Of a stretch of 64,000 bases of DNA, positions 1 to 8,903 are shown piece by piece (positions within the stretch are counted from its first letter, which is position 1; each line of letters opens with the position of its first letter). This stretch comes from Chloroflexus aurantiacus J-10-fl (GTDB lineage Bacteria; Chloroflexota; Chloroflexia; Chloroflexales; Chloroflexaceae), in assembly GCF_000018865.1 (NCBI RefSeq), contig NC_010175.1, positions 4,588,001 through 4,652,000 of the forward strand. Reading direction: 5' to 3'. Made by a program: the position numbers and the translations under genes. The notes under the pieces were generated by a model. It ran no database searches and was not told the origin of the DNA. It saw only the letters and a program-made list of their open reading frames with translations.

Positions 1-962
1 TTGAGTACACTGAACTGTCGTGGTTCGTTCAGCAGGGGCTGCGGTTGATCGGCCAGAAAGTGCTGGTAGAAGATGCCTTCGCGCACGCCTTGACCGCTGA
101 CCAGCAGGTACGGGAAATTGCCGCGATCCATCAGGGCAGCGATAATCACGGCGCCGGCCAGCGTTACATCGGCCCGTTCCTCTTTCATACCGGGAATTTG
201 CAATCGTTCGCGACGGGAACGGCGGGCGAGTTCTTCGGTAATGCGCTCTACCGCCTCGCGGGTGAGCTGATAGCCGTGGACACGTTCAAGCGGGTAGGCC
301 CGTTGTTTCTGATCGATGCGGGCCAACTGGCGTACCGTACCACCAATCCCACCTAAACGGCCATTGCTCAGGTCGGGCAGCCAGTCAAGGGGAGCAAAGG
401 CATCACGCGCAGCCGCACGCAGCCGCCGCAGATCGGTGCGACTGATCGGATCGCTCTGCACAAACTGCTCGGTGAAGCGCACCACACCGGCCTGCACCGA
501 AAAGCTCCGCGTCCGTTTCCGGTCAGCCACCGCCATCACCTGGGTCGAACCACCACCAGTATCAAAGAGCGCACCGTGCTGGATCGGCAAGGCATTGATT
601 GCACCGAGGTAGCCGAAATACGCCTCGTCCTCGGCAGAGATGATGCGCAGATCGAGCGGGGTTGCCGTGCGCAACGCTGCCCAGAAATCAGCCTGATTCG
701 CTGCTTCGCGGATGGCACTGGTGCCGACCGCAATCACCTCATTGACGCCGGTCGAGATGCAGAGTGAATAGAACATGCGCAGGGCTTCAACGGCACGCCG
801 AATCGGTGCCGGTTGCAGCATGCGAGAGGGGCCAATGCCCTCGGCCAGACGGACAGTTTCGCTCACTTCGTCGGTCAGGCGAAAACAGTGTCCCGGTTCA
901 TACGCCATCACAATCAGACGAGTGGTATTGGAACCGAGATCGATCACACCGAGTTTTTGCAT
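1..962 (-). CDS. Ppx/GppA family phosphatase (partial, 3' end outside window)
   Basis: This reads as an exopolyphosphatase / pppGpp phosphatase of the actin-like ATPase superfamily. Visible motifs are DLGSNTTRL near residue 8 (phosphate 1 loop), GTSAIREA, DTGGGSTQ (phosphate 2 loop) and GGIGGTVRQLA. About 320 residues are present and the frame is still open at the window edge, so the C-terminus is missing. The ATG at 962 immediately precedes the conserved GVIDLGSN start. Family enzymes hydrolyse inorganic polyphosphate or the guanosine pentaphosphate alarmone in the cytoplasm; which of the two cannot be told here. The next gene upstream is the UbiA pair on the same strand, about 195 bp away, with nothing recognisable in the gap. 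Confidence 0.9.
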   Translation of the reverse strand, partial: MQKLGVIDLGSNTTRLIVMAYEPGHCFRLTDEVSETVRLAEGIGPSRMLQPAPIRRAVEALRMFYSLCISTGVNEVIAVGTSAIREAANQADFWAALRTATPLDLRIISAEDEAYFGYLGAINALPIQHGALFDTGGGSTQVMAVADRKRTRSFSVQAGVVRFTEQFVQSDPISRTDLRRLRAAARDAFAPLDWLPDLSNGRLGGIGGTVRQLARIDQKQRAYPLERVHGYQLTREAVERITEELARRSRRERLQIPGMKEERADVTLAGAVIIAALMDRGNFPYLLVSGQGVREGIFYQHFLADQPQPLLNEPRQFSVL

Positions 963-1157
963 AGGATTGATCCTGTGAGTGTTGCCATATCAAGGATAAG
1001 TATACACGAAACTGCTGGTAGTAAAGGGCAAGGGGAGCATCACCAGCGAGATACGAAACAAGCGTCCAGATGCTCTGATTCCCTGGTCAGCACCTGAGAG
1101 GCGTTGTGTTCTCCGTGCTGATGTGGTTTTATGAACGCAACTATGGCGTTGATTGTG

Positions 1158-2078
1158 TCATCCACTTCCCACGCCGAGCCAGGCCAGCAGCATCATACCG
1201 GCACTGCCAACAAGCTGACCAATACTCCAGAAGCCGAGGCTGTTCCAGGCGGTGGGATCAGCCCAGGCGTTGCGGCGAAGACGTGCGATCAGCCATAGCC
1301 CGATTGGTGCAGTGGCGAGCGGTGCTGCGGCAACGAGTGGTGGCAGGCCAGCGACGAACAGTAACGGCAGGCTGATCAGCGCCGCGCCGATGGCGTAGCT
1401 TTGCCATTGCGCTGCCCGTTGGGGGCCGAAGATCACGGCCAGCGTGCGTTTGCCGACCGCCCGATCACCGGTGACATCGGGCAGACTGACGGCAATTAGC
1501 ATCGCGAACTGAAGCAGGCAGAGCGGGATGATGGTTAAGAAGATGGACGGGCGGAGCGTACCGGTTTGTAAACTGAAGCCGACCAGGGCGGTTCCGCCCG
1601 GCACCAGCAACGCCCCAACCGCTTCGCCCCAGCCGCGCCGATGCAGGTAGAGTGGCGGGCCGCTGTAGACCCAGGCCAGAGCAATCGCAAGAGCGAACAG
1701 TGTGCCGGATAGGAGCGGTTGGGGTGCAGAGAGGGTGCTGAGCGTAGCCAGCAACAGGGCGATACACCCCCAGCCGATGGCTGCGATCAGCGCGGCCTGC
1801 GCCGGCAGATGACCCTCTGGCAAGACCCGGCTCCCGCCCGACCAGTGGGTTGGGGTAGGATTGGCCCGGTCGGCCTCATGGTCGAAGTAATCGTTGCTGT
1901 AGTGGTTCATCAACTGCGCACTCAGGGTGGCCGCCAGACCGAGGAGCGCCAGACCGGGATCGGTGATGGGAAGACCAGCGGCAGCAACACCCACCCCGTA
2001 GAAGATCGCACCGCCGATGAGATGCAGGGGGCGGCCAAGCCGGATCAGCGCCAGGATTGGGTGAAGCCATCTCATCAT
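1158..2078 (-). CDS. UbiA-family prenyltransferase, MenA-like
   Basis: This is a 306-residue polytopic membrane protein. It has the two Asp-rich motifs of UbiA prenyltransferases: NHYSNDYFDHEADRANP near residue 65 and LPDVTGDRAVGKRTLAV near residue 200. The second motif matches the D..DR..GKRTLAV pattern of 1,4-dihydroxy-2-naphthoate prenyltransferases, so a role in menaquinone synthesis (attaching the polyprenyl tail to the naphthoate ring at the membrane) is the best guess. Its start overlaps the stop of the upstream UbiA gene, so the two are co-transcribed and probably translationally coupled. Another UbiA substrate remains possible. Confidence 0.85.
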   Translation of the reverse strand: MMRWLHPILALIRLGRPLHLIGGAIFYGVGVAAAGLPITDPGLALLGLAATLSAQLMNHYSNDYFDHEADRANPTPTHWSGGSRVLPEGHLPAQAALIAAIGWGCIALLLATLSTLSAPQPLLSGTLFALAIALAWVYSGPPLYLHRRGWGEAVGALLVPGGTALVGFSLQTGTLRPSIFLTIIPLCLLQFAMLIAVSLPDVTGDRAVGKRTLAVIFGPQRAAQWQSYAIGAALISLPLLFVAGLPPLVAAAPLATAPIGLWLIARLRRNAWADPTAWNSLGFWSIGQLVGSAGMMLLAWLGVGSG

Positions 2079-2980
2079 CAGAGGGTATACGTCAGACGAT
2101 AAATGCTAAGCAGGGCAAATTCGGTATAAAAAATCCCCCACAGAAACATATAAAAACTGGCAATCGATTGCCGGCGTTGCAGATCAACGCGCATACTGAC
2201 CAGCCAGAAAACACTGATAACGACCACATGGCTGAGGGCCAGGAACGCGGCGGCAAAAGTCGGCAGCGACCAGAGACCGACGGCAATCGGAAGCAGATAA
2301 CAGGCGGTGAGCAAGATTCTGCCCAGGTGCAGCACTCGCTGCGGGCCGAGGCGCGTGGTCAGGGTCTCGATCTGATACAACCGATCACCGCGATCATCGG
2401 GCAAGTCTTTATAGAGCGCGATCACCATAGCGAAACCGAAAAAGAAGGTTGCCACCAGGATCAGGGTCGTGATCGGCAATTCGCTATCTAACCAGTACTG
2501 ATAGTGGAAGGCCAGGCCGAGATTGGCAATCACCCCGCGGGCACCGGCAATACTGAGGGCCGCAGCGAGGGGATGACGCTTCAAGCGCAGCGGGGGGAGC
2601 GAGTAGAGTGAACCGATCAGCGCGATGATACTCACCGTCCACCAGAGCGGTGGGCCGAGCATAGCCGCACCGGTCAGGGCAATAAACAGGGCACTGATAA
2701 CAATACGTTGCGCAGCATCCGATGAAAGCTGACCGGCAGCAACCGGTAGCCATGGCTTGTTGATCCGATCAATCGCCACATCGGTCAGTTGATTCACGCC
2801 GACTACGTAGAGATTGAGCGCCAGACAGACAACGAGCGTCACCCCGACCAGTCCCACCAGTTCGAGCGTTGGTGGGTGCCAGCCGATCACGATGATCAGC
2901 ATGGTCAGAACCTGGACGCTGGTAGCAATGACGGTGTGGGGACGGGCAAATTCAATGAGCAGGCGTAGCTGTTTGCGCAT
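2078..2980 (-). CDS. UbiA-family prenyltransferase, homogentisate phytyltransferase-like
   Basis: This membrane prenyltransferase has about 300 residues. The first Asp motif, NQLTDVAIDRINKPWLP, and the second, KDLPDDRGDRLYQIETL, are the pattern seen in homogentisate phytyl/solanesyl transferases and related chlorophyll-type prenyltransferases, rather than MenA or UbiA proper. I place the start at the ATG at 2980 (MRKQLRLLIEFARP). A TTG at 3010 would add ten residues that do not look conserved. The gene is first in an operon with the MenA-like gene and has a good promoter at 3067-3095. The aromatic substrate is not determined by sequence alone; quinone or tocopherol-like synthesis is the family role. 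Confidence 0.8.
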   Translation of the reverse strand: MRKQLRLLIEFARPHTVIATSVQVLTMLIIVIGWHPPTLELVGLVGVTLVVCLALNLYVVGVNQLTDVAIDRINKPWLPVAAGQLSSDAAQRIVISALFIALTGAAMLGPPLWWTVSIIALIGSLYSLPPLRLKRHPLAAALSIAGARGVIANLGLAFHYQYWLDSELPITTLILVATFFFGFAMVIALYKDLPDDRGDRLYQIETLTTRLGPQRVLHLGRILLTACYLLPIAVGLWSLPTFAAAFLALSHVVVISVFWLVSMRVDLQRRQSIASFYMFLWGIFYTEFALLSIYRLTYTL

Positions 2981-2995
2981 GCGAGAACCGTCGTG

Positions 2996-3020
2996 TTCGT
3001 TCAGTTGCAAACCGAACGAA
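2996..3020 (-). promoter_or_regulatory. Inverted repeat at the UbiA operon leader
   Basis: The arms TTCGTTC (2996-3002) and GAACGAA (3014-3020) form a 7-bp inverted repeat separated by 11 bases. It lies just upstream of the preferred start codon at 2980. It could be an operator or a weak mRNA hairpin near the ribosome binding site. No regulator is evident next to it. Confidence 0.35.
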
Positions 3021-3066
3021 TAATGTTTTAGATAAAAACTTGAAATCTAAAGATTCTGCTATCTCT

Positions 3067-3095
3067 ATAATACGCTGAAGAAGAAACATCGTCAA
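3067..3095 (-). promoter_or_regulatory. Sigma-70-type promoter of the UbiA operon
   Basis: On the minus strand there is a -35 TTGACG (3090-3095), a 17-base spacer and a -10 TATTAT (3067-3072). It lies about 90 bp upstream of the UbiA start at 2980, in an AT-rich stretch. Spacing and hexamers fit a housekeeping promoter. Confidence 0.65.
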
Positions 3096-3107
3096 TAGTG
3101 AGTAGAA

Positions 3108-3129
3108 GGGGCGACCGGTAAGTCGCCCC
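3108..3129 (-). terminator. Hairpin terminator candidate after the CBS gene
   Basis: GGGGCGAC (3108-3115) pairs perfectly with GTCGCCCC (3122-3129) around a 6-base loop. It sits between the end of the CBS-pair gene (3211) and the UbiA promoter. On the minus strand it is followed by only a modest T-rich tail, so termination is plausible but not certain. Confidence 0.5.
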
Positions 3130-3210
3130 TGGGGGGAGAAGAAACGCAAACCTTGCTGCCAGTGATTGGCTACTCCGCAATGATGGAGATAGCATTGTCT
3201 TGCCATCAAC

Positions 3211-3648
3211 CTACCCACTCTCCTCTGCGGCCCAGGTGCTGGCGACCAGCCGGAAGATGTCCGATTCGGTGATAATCCCGATCAGCCGTCCGTTGTCCAT
3301 CACCGGTAGACCACTGACGCGGGCGCGGATCATCATGGCTGCCGCTTCGCCAATCGATGCGTCGGCGGCGACGGTGATGGGGTTGGGGGTCATGTATTCG
3401 GCAACCGTCTGTCCGGCCAGGCTGAAACGGGCCATACGGCGCTCTTCCTCGCTGCGCGGGTGGCTCATGGCCTGCTCGATGTCGCTACGGGTAATGATGC
3501 CGACCAGCGCTCCATCTTTATCCACGACCGGCATCCGGCGGATTCCGCGGGCGCGCATCCGCTCGTAGGCGGCTAAGACAGAGAAATCTGGCGTGACGGT
3601 GACGGGATTTTCGGTCATCCACTCGGCTACACGCTCGGTCTTTGGCAT
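3211..3648 (-). CDS. CBS-pair domain protein
   Basis: A 145-residue protein made of two CBS motifs and nothing else. The first covers roughly residues 10-65 (WMTENPVTVTPDFSV ... VVDKDGALVGIITRSDI) and the second residues 80-140 (YMTPNPITVAADASI ... VMDNGRLIGIITESDI). CBS pairs bind adenine nucleotides or SAM and act as energy or ligand sensors, alone or with a partner. I chose the ATG at 3648 because an AAGGAG box precedes it by 7 bases; the longer open frame to 3786 has no support. It is a lone gene, and its partner is not identifiable from context. Confidence 0.85.
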   Translation of the reverse strand: MPKTERVAEWMTENPVTVTPDFSVLAAYERMRARGIRRMPVVDKDGALVGIITRSDIEQAMSHPRSEEERRMARFSLAGQTVAEYMTPNPITVAADASIGEAAAMMIRARVSGLPVMDNGRLIGIITESDIFRLVASTWAAEESG

Positions 3649-3894
3649 ATGATGCTCCTTCGGAGTGACTCCGTTCGTCTTCTCGTCTATAGTATAGCTG
3701 TCCGGGTATCGCCACACAGAAAAGAAATGCTCACTTCGGGGGTAGCTCCGGCGACGGGTGGATGTGAGGCGCTGCAAGCAGCACACTCCCTCGAAAGAGT
3801 GAGCCAGAATCGCTCGTTGCAGGGTAGCGTGATCTGGTCGCCGTCACTATGCTGAAGATGTGCCGGCAAGCGGAATCGCGAATGGAGTAACGTT

Positions 3895-4110
3895 ATGGAT
3901 CGCAAGCGCATCAGGAAATGGATCGGTTGGGGGACGGGGGTACTCTTTGCATTAACAGGGCTATTCCTGATCGTGGTGGGATTACGTGAGCTACTAGCGG
4001 GTGATACGTTGTTTGGGGCGGCATTGATAATGCTAGGCGCTGCCGTTATCCCCGCTGCCAACCCGTTTCGCTCGCCGTCGAACGATGGTGAAGGTAGGGG
4101 AACGGAGTGA
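3895..4110 (+). CDS. Small membrane protein, paralogue of the kinase N-terminus
   Basis: A 71-residue protein with two hydrophobic helices (about residues 15-33 and 38-55) and a short hydrophilic tail. It is preceded by TGGAG at a good distance from the ATG. Its sequence closely parallels the first ~65 residues of the histidine kinase encoded immediately downstream: both contain RELLAGD, ALIMLG and IPAANPFRSPS, and a stretch of about 35 bases is nearly identical in the DNA. It ends inside the start region of the kinase gene, so the two are coupled. Function is unknown; it may pair with or regulate the kinase membrane segment. Confidence 0.7.
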   Translation: MDRKRIRKWIGWGTGVLFALTGLFLIVVGLRELLAGDTLFGAALIMLGAAVIPAANPFRSPSNDGEGRGTE

Positions 4111-4115
4111 GCGCT

Positions 4116-6491
4116 ATGGATCGGATCGAGACGGTTATGCGGTGGGTGCGCCGGGTGTCGCGCGTGCTCGTCGTGGTGACAGCGCTACTCCTGATGGTGA
4201 TGGGAGTACGTGAACTGCTGGCAGGTGATGCGGTGTTTGGGACGGCGTTGATCATGCTAGGCGTTGCCGGTATCCCCGCTGCCAACCCGTTTCGCTCGCC
4301 GTCTGCGGGGAGAGCAGACGGATTAGCAGGGCAATCAAGCCGTGAGCAATTTACCAGTCTGGTCACGCAACTGATCGCAGCCGGTTTCGGGCTGGTTGCC
4401 ATCATTGCCACCCTGCTGATCATCTTCGGCCCGCGTGCGCTCAGCGACCTCGGCTGGACGGAATATGCCCTGCACTACACCGCCCTGGGTGTGGTGGTGG
4501 TGGTTGGCATGGTGTTTCTAAGCATCCTGATGCTCATGCGACGCCTGATCCTGCCGCGGTTGCAACAGGAGATTGAGGAGCGAGCACAACAACTCAGTGA
4601 GCGGCAATCGCTCTTGCTGGCCCAACTGCGCGAGGCGGCAGCGCAAGAGGAGCGGAACCGGCTGGCGCGTGATCTGCACGATACGATCAAGCAGCAATTA
4701 TTCAGCATCAATATCGCTGCGGCAACCGCTCAAAGTCTGTATGAGCGCGATCCGGTTGGTGCTGCCCAGCATATTCAACACGTGCGTGACCTGTCTCAGG
4801 CGGCGATGGCCGAGATGAAAGCATTGCTTACCCAACTGCGCCCGCAACCCCTGGCAACCATTGGCCTGATCGAGGCAATTCGCGAACAGCTTGAAGCACT
4901 CCATTTTCGGGCAGAGGTCAGCACCGCATTGCACCACGATGGCTTCCCGGATGAAGCGTTGCTGCTCCCCGGTACTCAGGAGACGGTATTTCGGGTTATT
5001 CAGGAGGCACTCTCGAACGTGGCCCGTCACGCCCGTGCCCGTCATGTGCAGGTCTCATTTGGGCAAGAGATGGTTGCCGGCAGATCATGGCTGACGGTGA
5101 CCGTTGCCGATGATGGGCGGGGCTTCGATCCGGCAACCAGTACATTGGGGATGGGAATGACCAATATGCGTGCCCGAATTGAAGCGCTCGGTGGCGAGCT
5201 GGCAGTGCGCTCAGCGCCACATGCCGGAACGACAATCCAGTTTCGGATTCCGCTTGCCGAACAGGAGAGTCAACACGAGAAGGAGGTACGTATGCGCGAG
5301 GAGCGTTTCCAGCACATCTTCACCATCAGTGGTCTGACTTCCTTGACCGGTATAGCATTCGTTATCGGTGGGCTATCATTGACGCTAGCACTCCAGAACG
5401 CACCGCTGTACTTTGCAGGTATCGGTATTCTTGGTGTGCTGATCGGTGTTGGGCTGTTGCCGGTGATGATGAACCGGCGGCGGCGGGCACGTCCCTGGGC
5501 AACGCATTCGATCTGGCAAACGTTGCTGCGCTTCTACGACCTATTGACGGTGGGTTTCTTGCTGTCGATCATTGCCTGGGTGACATTCTCCATAAAGGCG
5601 TTTGCGCTCACGTTTCTGCTCGGAGTCGGGATTGTCGGTGTAGCAATTGCACTCATCCGCACACACCGCATCCTCAACGACCGCATCACAGAATGGGCAA
5701 CGCAATCTACGTTGCGCACGCAGGTTCGGGAAAGCTGGTTCTTTCTGGGATTTGTGATCGGTTTTCAAGTGCTGGTCTACAGCGGGTTGTTCGGCTCGAT
5801 GCAGGCAGTGTACCTGTTCCACGATACGCTTGATCGAAGCTGGTTTGTGTCGCTCCTGGCGATTGGTTATCCGCTGGTGATGATTCCGTACAGTGTTATC
5901 GGTCTGGTTATCAGTTATCACCACCTCCGCCGGTTAACAGCACTTGAAGGTAAGTCGTCTGTGGCTGAACCGGTGGTGGATAGCGGATTGCGCCGTCTGC
6001 GTCGTACAGCCATCCTACTCACACTGGCCTACCACATCCTGTGCATCAGCGTCGGGGTACTGATCGAATTCCAGGTGCCATTCGGCGGCGTAGCGGCGCT
6101 TGTTGCGCTGGTGATACTGGTCGGCAAGTGGTGGATCGAACGTTCACTGACCGCACGAATTGCCGAATGGTCATCTCGCTATAGTCAGTTGTCGGCATTG
6201 ACAATGTACGGTACGTTTCTCTTCACCTACATCTTTAGCTTCCTGGGGTTGCTGATAGGTGCGGCGATTGCGATGAGCCAGGGCGGGATTGACGCATCGA
6301 TCCAGGATGCTGTGATCGATAGTTCACTTGCCGCCCTGCCAACCGCAGCGCCGTGGATGATCGTCGGTTTTGGCACCTGGTGGCTGGGAGTCTTCCCGTA
6401 CCTGTTGCTCCAGACCATCAACACCTTGCGTCGTTTGCAGATCGTAGCGCGAGAGCAAGCGGACACGGCACAATCACTGTCAGATGGATAA
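4116..6491 (+). CDS. Membrane histidine kinase (HisKA_3/NarX type) with large C-terminal membrane module
   Basis: About 791 residues. Order: two N-terminal helices homologous to the preceding small protein; two further transmembrane helices (about residues 80-140); a coiled-coil linker; the HisKA_3 dimerisation motif with phospho-acceptor His188 in ARDLHDTIKQQLF; a HATPase_c domain with QEALSNVARHARA (N box) and DDGRGFD (G box) to about residue 388; then about 400 residues of polytopic membrane sequence of unknown family (perhaps DUF5671-like). A membrane module after the ATPase is unusual. Start 4116 (ATG) has GGAG upstream and matches the start of the paralogue; a GTG at 4107 is the alternative. 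The likely partner is the response regulator at 7946. Confidence 0.85.
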   Translation: MDRIETVMRWVRRVSRVLVVVTALLLMVMGVRELLAGDAVFGTALIMLGVAGIPAANPFRSPSAGRADGLAGQSSREQFTSLVTQLIAAGFGLVAIIATLLIIFGPRALSDLGWTEYALHYTALGVVVVVGMVFLSILMLMRRLILPRLQQEIEERAQQLSERQSLLLAQLREAAAQEERNRLARDLHDTIKQQLFSINIAAATAQSLYERDPVGAAQHIQHVRDLSQAAMAEMKALLTQLRPQPLATIGLIEAIREQLEALHFRAEVSTALHHDGFPDEALLLPGTQETVFRVIQEALSNVARHARARHVQVSFGQEMVAGRSWLTVTVADDGRGFDPATSTLGMGMTNMRARIEALGGELAVRSAPHAGTTIQFRIPLAEQESQHEKEVRMREERFQHIFTISGLTSLTGIAFVIGGLSLTLALQNAPLYFAGIGILGVLIGVGLLPVMMNRRRRARPWATHSIWQTLLRFYDLLTVGFLLSIIAWVTFSIKAFALTFLLGVGIVGVAIALIRTHRILNDRITEWATQSTLRTQVRESWFFLGFVIGFQVLVYSGLFGSMQAVYLFHDTLDRSWFVSLLAIGYPLVMIPYSVIGLVISYHHLRRLTALEGKSSVAEPVVDSGLRRLRRTAILLTLAYHILCISVGVLIEFQVPFGGVAALVALVILVGKWWIERSLTARIAEWSSRYSQLSALTMYGTFLFTYIFSFLGLLIGAAIAMSQGGIDASIQDAVIDSSLAALPTAAPWMIVGFGTWWLGVFPYLLLQTINTLRRLQIVAREQADTAQSLSDG

Positions 6492-6651
6492 CGAGATGTG
6501 GATATGGATGCGGAAGCTTTGCTTCTGCATCCACATATCGCAGATCGGGTTTTGTGGGAGGGCAACGCTCTCTTCATCTGGTTCGTCACATCAGTGGTGA
6601 GCAGGATGAAGCGTTCTCTGGCAAGCAGATCACAGGCAAAGGAGTAGTACG

Positions 6652-7911
6652 GTGGCACACGTCATTCAACCGACGCGAAAGCATGACCGGATCGATCTTC
6701 TCGATATGTTACGCGGTTTCGCACTATTGGGCATTCTGCTCGTCAATATGGGCATCTTCAGTTTTCCGTTCCTTGCCCTGTTCACCGGCACACCACGTGG
6801 CGAAGGTGTTGTTGATCGCGTGAGCGAGTTTCTCATTCTGGCGCTGGCAACCGGTAAGTTTTACCCACTGTTCTCGTTTCTCTTCGGGTTGGGTATGTGG
6901 ATGCAGATCGAGCGGGTGGAAGCAGCGGGGGGCAGACCGGGGCGATTTATGGTGCGCCGCCTGATGATCCTGTTGGGCCTGGGACTGATGCATGCGCTCT
7001 TGATCTGGAACGGTGACATCCTCTTTATATATGCACTGGTGGGTTTGGTGGCGCTCTTGTTTCGGCGGTTACAACCACGTACCTTGTTGATCTGGGCCGC
7101 AGTGCTGTTTGGGCTGCCAATTGTGCTTGGGTTGGGATTCACAGCTCTCAGCCTGTTGCTCGGTGGCTCCACTGCTGGCGTAAGTGGTGAGACCGATCAA
7201 TTCATGGCAATGATAAGCGATCTCGAACAACGGGCCATTGCAATCTACGGTAGCGGCTCGTGGGGAGAGATCTTTGGCTGGCGTGCGCTTGAGTGGATCG
7301 CTGCAACGGTGTTCTACTTCTTCAGCGGGAATGTGTTGCAAATCCTGGCCTTTTTCCTGATCGGGATGTATGTCGGAAAGCGGCGACTTGTACAGCACCT
7401 GTACGAACAACCGGCTGTGCAGCGGCGACTGCCGTTTGGTGGGATGTGTCTGGCAATCGGTCTGGTGGCTAACCTCGCACTGGCATGGCTGGTAATGTAC
7501 GGCAACCTCGACAGCATCCTGGTCGGCTTACTGCAACAGTTGTTACTTATCGCCGCCCCCATCCTTACGTATGGGTATGTAGCAATGATCATTGGCCTTA
7601 CTCGCAGCGATACCTGGCGACGCTGGTTGCAGCCGCTGGCAGCAGCCGGACGCATGGCGTTGAGTAACTACATTGGGCAATCGATCATCTGTACCTTCAT
7701 CTTCTACAGTTACGGGCTGGGATTGTTCGGTCAGGTTGGTGCCTTCAACGGCCTGCTTCTCAGCCTCGTGATCTGGATTGTACAATTGGGGCTAAGCGTG
7801 GTGTGGTTGCGCTTCTTCCAGTACGGGCCACTCGAATGGGTGTGGCGTAGTCTGACCTACGGTGTCCCACAACGGATGACCCCTCAGCCACAGCAGTCGT
7901 CGGTGGGTTGA
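6652..7911 (+). CDS. DUF418 family membrane protein
   Basis: A 419-residue protein with roughly nine or ten transmembrane helices. The N-terminus RIDLLDMLRGFALLGILLVN is the hallmark of the YeiB/DUF418 family, and the C-terminal DUF418 region (ASNYIGQSI-like: ALSNYIGQSIICTFIFYSYGLGLFG) is present. Members are often described as putative transporters or membrane acyltransferase-like proteins; substrate unknown. The start is GTG at 6652 with GGAG seven bases upstream. It sits between the kinase and the response regulator on the same strand, which suggests either a target or an accessory of that system. Confidence 0.85.
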   Translation: MAHVIQPTRKHDRIDLLDMLRGFALLGILLVNMGIFSFPFLALFTGTPRGEGVVDRVSEFLILALATGKFYPLFSFLFGLGMWMQIERVEAAGGRPGRFMVRRLMILLGLGLMHALLIWNGDILFIYALVGLVALLFRRLQPRTLLIWAAVLFGLPIVLGLGFTALSLLLGGSTAGVSGETDQFMAMISDLEQRAIAIYGSGSWGEIFGWRALEWIAATVFYFFSGNVLQILAFFLIGMYVGKRRLVQHLYEQPAVQRRLPFGGMCLAIGLVANLALAWLVMYGNLDSILVGLLQQLLLIAAPILTYGYVAMIIGLTRSDTWRRWLQPLAAAGRMALSNYIGQSIICTFIFYSYGLGLFGQVGAFNGLLLSLVIWIVQLGLSVVWLRFFQYGPLEWVWRSLTYGVPQRMTPQPQQSSVG

Positions 7912-7945
7912 TAGCCGGTTCTGGCAGGTAACAGGGAGAGACCAG

Positions 7946-8575
7946 ATGAGTCCGATTCGCGTTGCCCTGGTTGATGATCACAGCATTGTTCGGCGTGGAC
8001 TGAGTGCGTATCTTGCCGCTCAACCCGATATTGTGGTTGTGGGTGAGGCGGCGAATGGTGAGAGTGCCCTGCAGATGGCATCGACCTGGCAGGCGGATGT
8101 GATTGTGATGGATGTACTCATGCCGGGTGGAATCGATGGGATCGAGACTACCCGGCAGCTCAAGCGCCTGATTCCACACACGCACATTATCATTCTGAGC
8201 GGGTATGCCGATGATGCGCGGGTGATTGGTGCCTTGCGCGCCGGTGCAATCACGTACATCGAAAAAGAGAGTCAACCAGAGCAGCTTCTCGAAGCGATTC
8301 GGGGTGCGATGGCGGGGAAAGCAGTGCTGGCACCGGCATTGATGCAACGGATTCTCGAAGCTCAAACGTCCAAAGCCGCTGATACATTGACCGAACGCGA
8401 GCGCGAGGTGTTGAAACTGGTGGCCGAAGGTCTCACCAATGCCGAAATCGCGAGTCGGCTGACCGTAAGTGAAGAGACAGTCAAAACCCACGTCGCCAGC
8501 ATTCTGCGCAAACTCGGTCTGGCTCATCGCACGCAAGCAGCGATCTATGCGCTACGGCATGGATTGGTGAGTTGA
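7946..8575 (+). CDS. NarL/FixJ family response regulator
   Basis: A 209-residue two-domain regulator. The receiver domain (residues 1-120) carries the acidic pair DDH near residue 10, the phospho-acceptor Asp in VIVMDVLMPGG near residue 55 and the Lys in YIEKES. The C-terminal LuxR-type helix-turn-helix is LTEREREVLKLVAEGLTN through VKTHVASILRKLGL. This class partners with HisKA_3 kinases, so the kinase at 4116 is the natural cognate. GGAG lies upstream of the ATG. Target promoters are unknown. Confidence 0.93.
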   Translation: MSPIRVALVDDHSIVRRGLSAYLAAQPDIVVVGEAANGESALQMASTWQADVIVMDVLMPGGIDGIETTRQLKRLIPHTHIIILSGYADDARVIGALRAGAITYIEKESQPEQLLEAIRGAMAGKAVLAPALMQRILEAQTSKAADTLTEREREVLKLVAEGLTNAEIASRLTVSEETVKTHVASILRKLGLAHRTQAAIYALRHGLVS

Positions 8576-8704
8576 TGGATACCGGTGGTGGTACGCAGCG
8601 GTAGGGATACGGCATGCCGTGCCCCTGCCGCATCAATGCGCTCCATCGTAGCGGAAATGTAGTCCAGCCTGAATCCTGGGCTACCTGTGCACAACAAATT
8701 CACC

Positions 8705-8897
8705 CCCTACCTCCCATTTCCTATCTTCTACCTTCTACCTTCTATCTCCTATCTCCTATCTCCTATCTCCTATCTCCTAATCTTCTATCTCCTATCTCCT
8801 ATCTTCTATCTCCTATCTTCTATCTCCTATCTTCTATCTCCTATCTTCTATCTCCTATCTTCTATCTCCTATCTTCTATCTCCTATCTCCTACCTCC
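8705..8897. repeat. 7/14-bp microsatellite (CT-rich on plus strand)
   Basis: The convergent gap between the response regulator and the decarboxylase beta gene is filled by about 190 bases of heptad repeats such as CTATCTC and CTATCTT, largely arranged as 14-bp units. One strand is almost pure pyrimidine apart from the A in TAT. Because 21 bp encodes seven residues, the array stays open in several frames (SYLLSPI-type peptides), but this is an artefact of the repeat and not a gene. Confidence 0.9.
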
Positions 8898-8903
8898 TCC
8901 CTC

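Noticed and set aside
6493-6535. Imperfect hairpin after the kinase gene as a terminator
   Set aside because: Stem GATGC-GAAGC is present but there is no T-tract and the operon appears to continue into the DUF418 gene.
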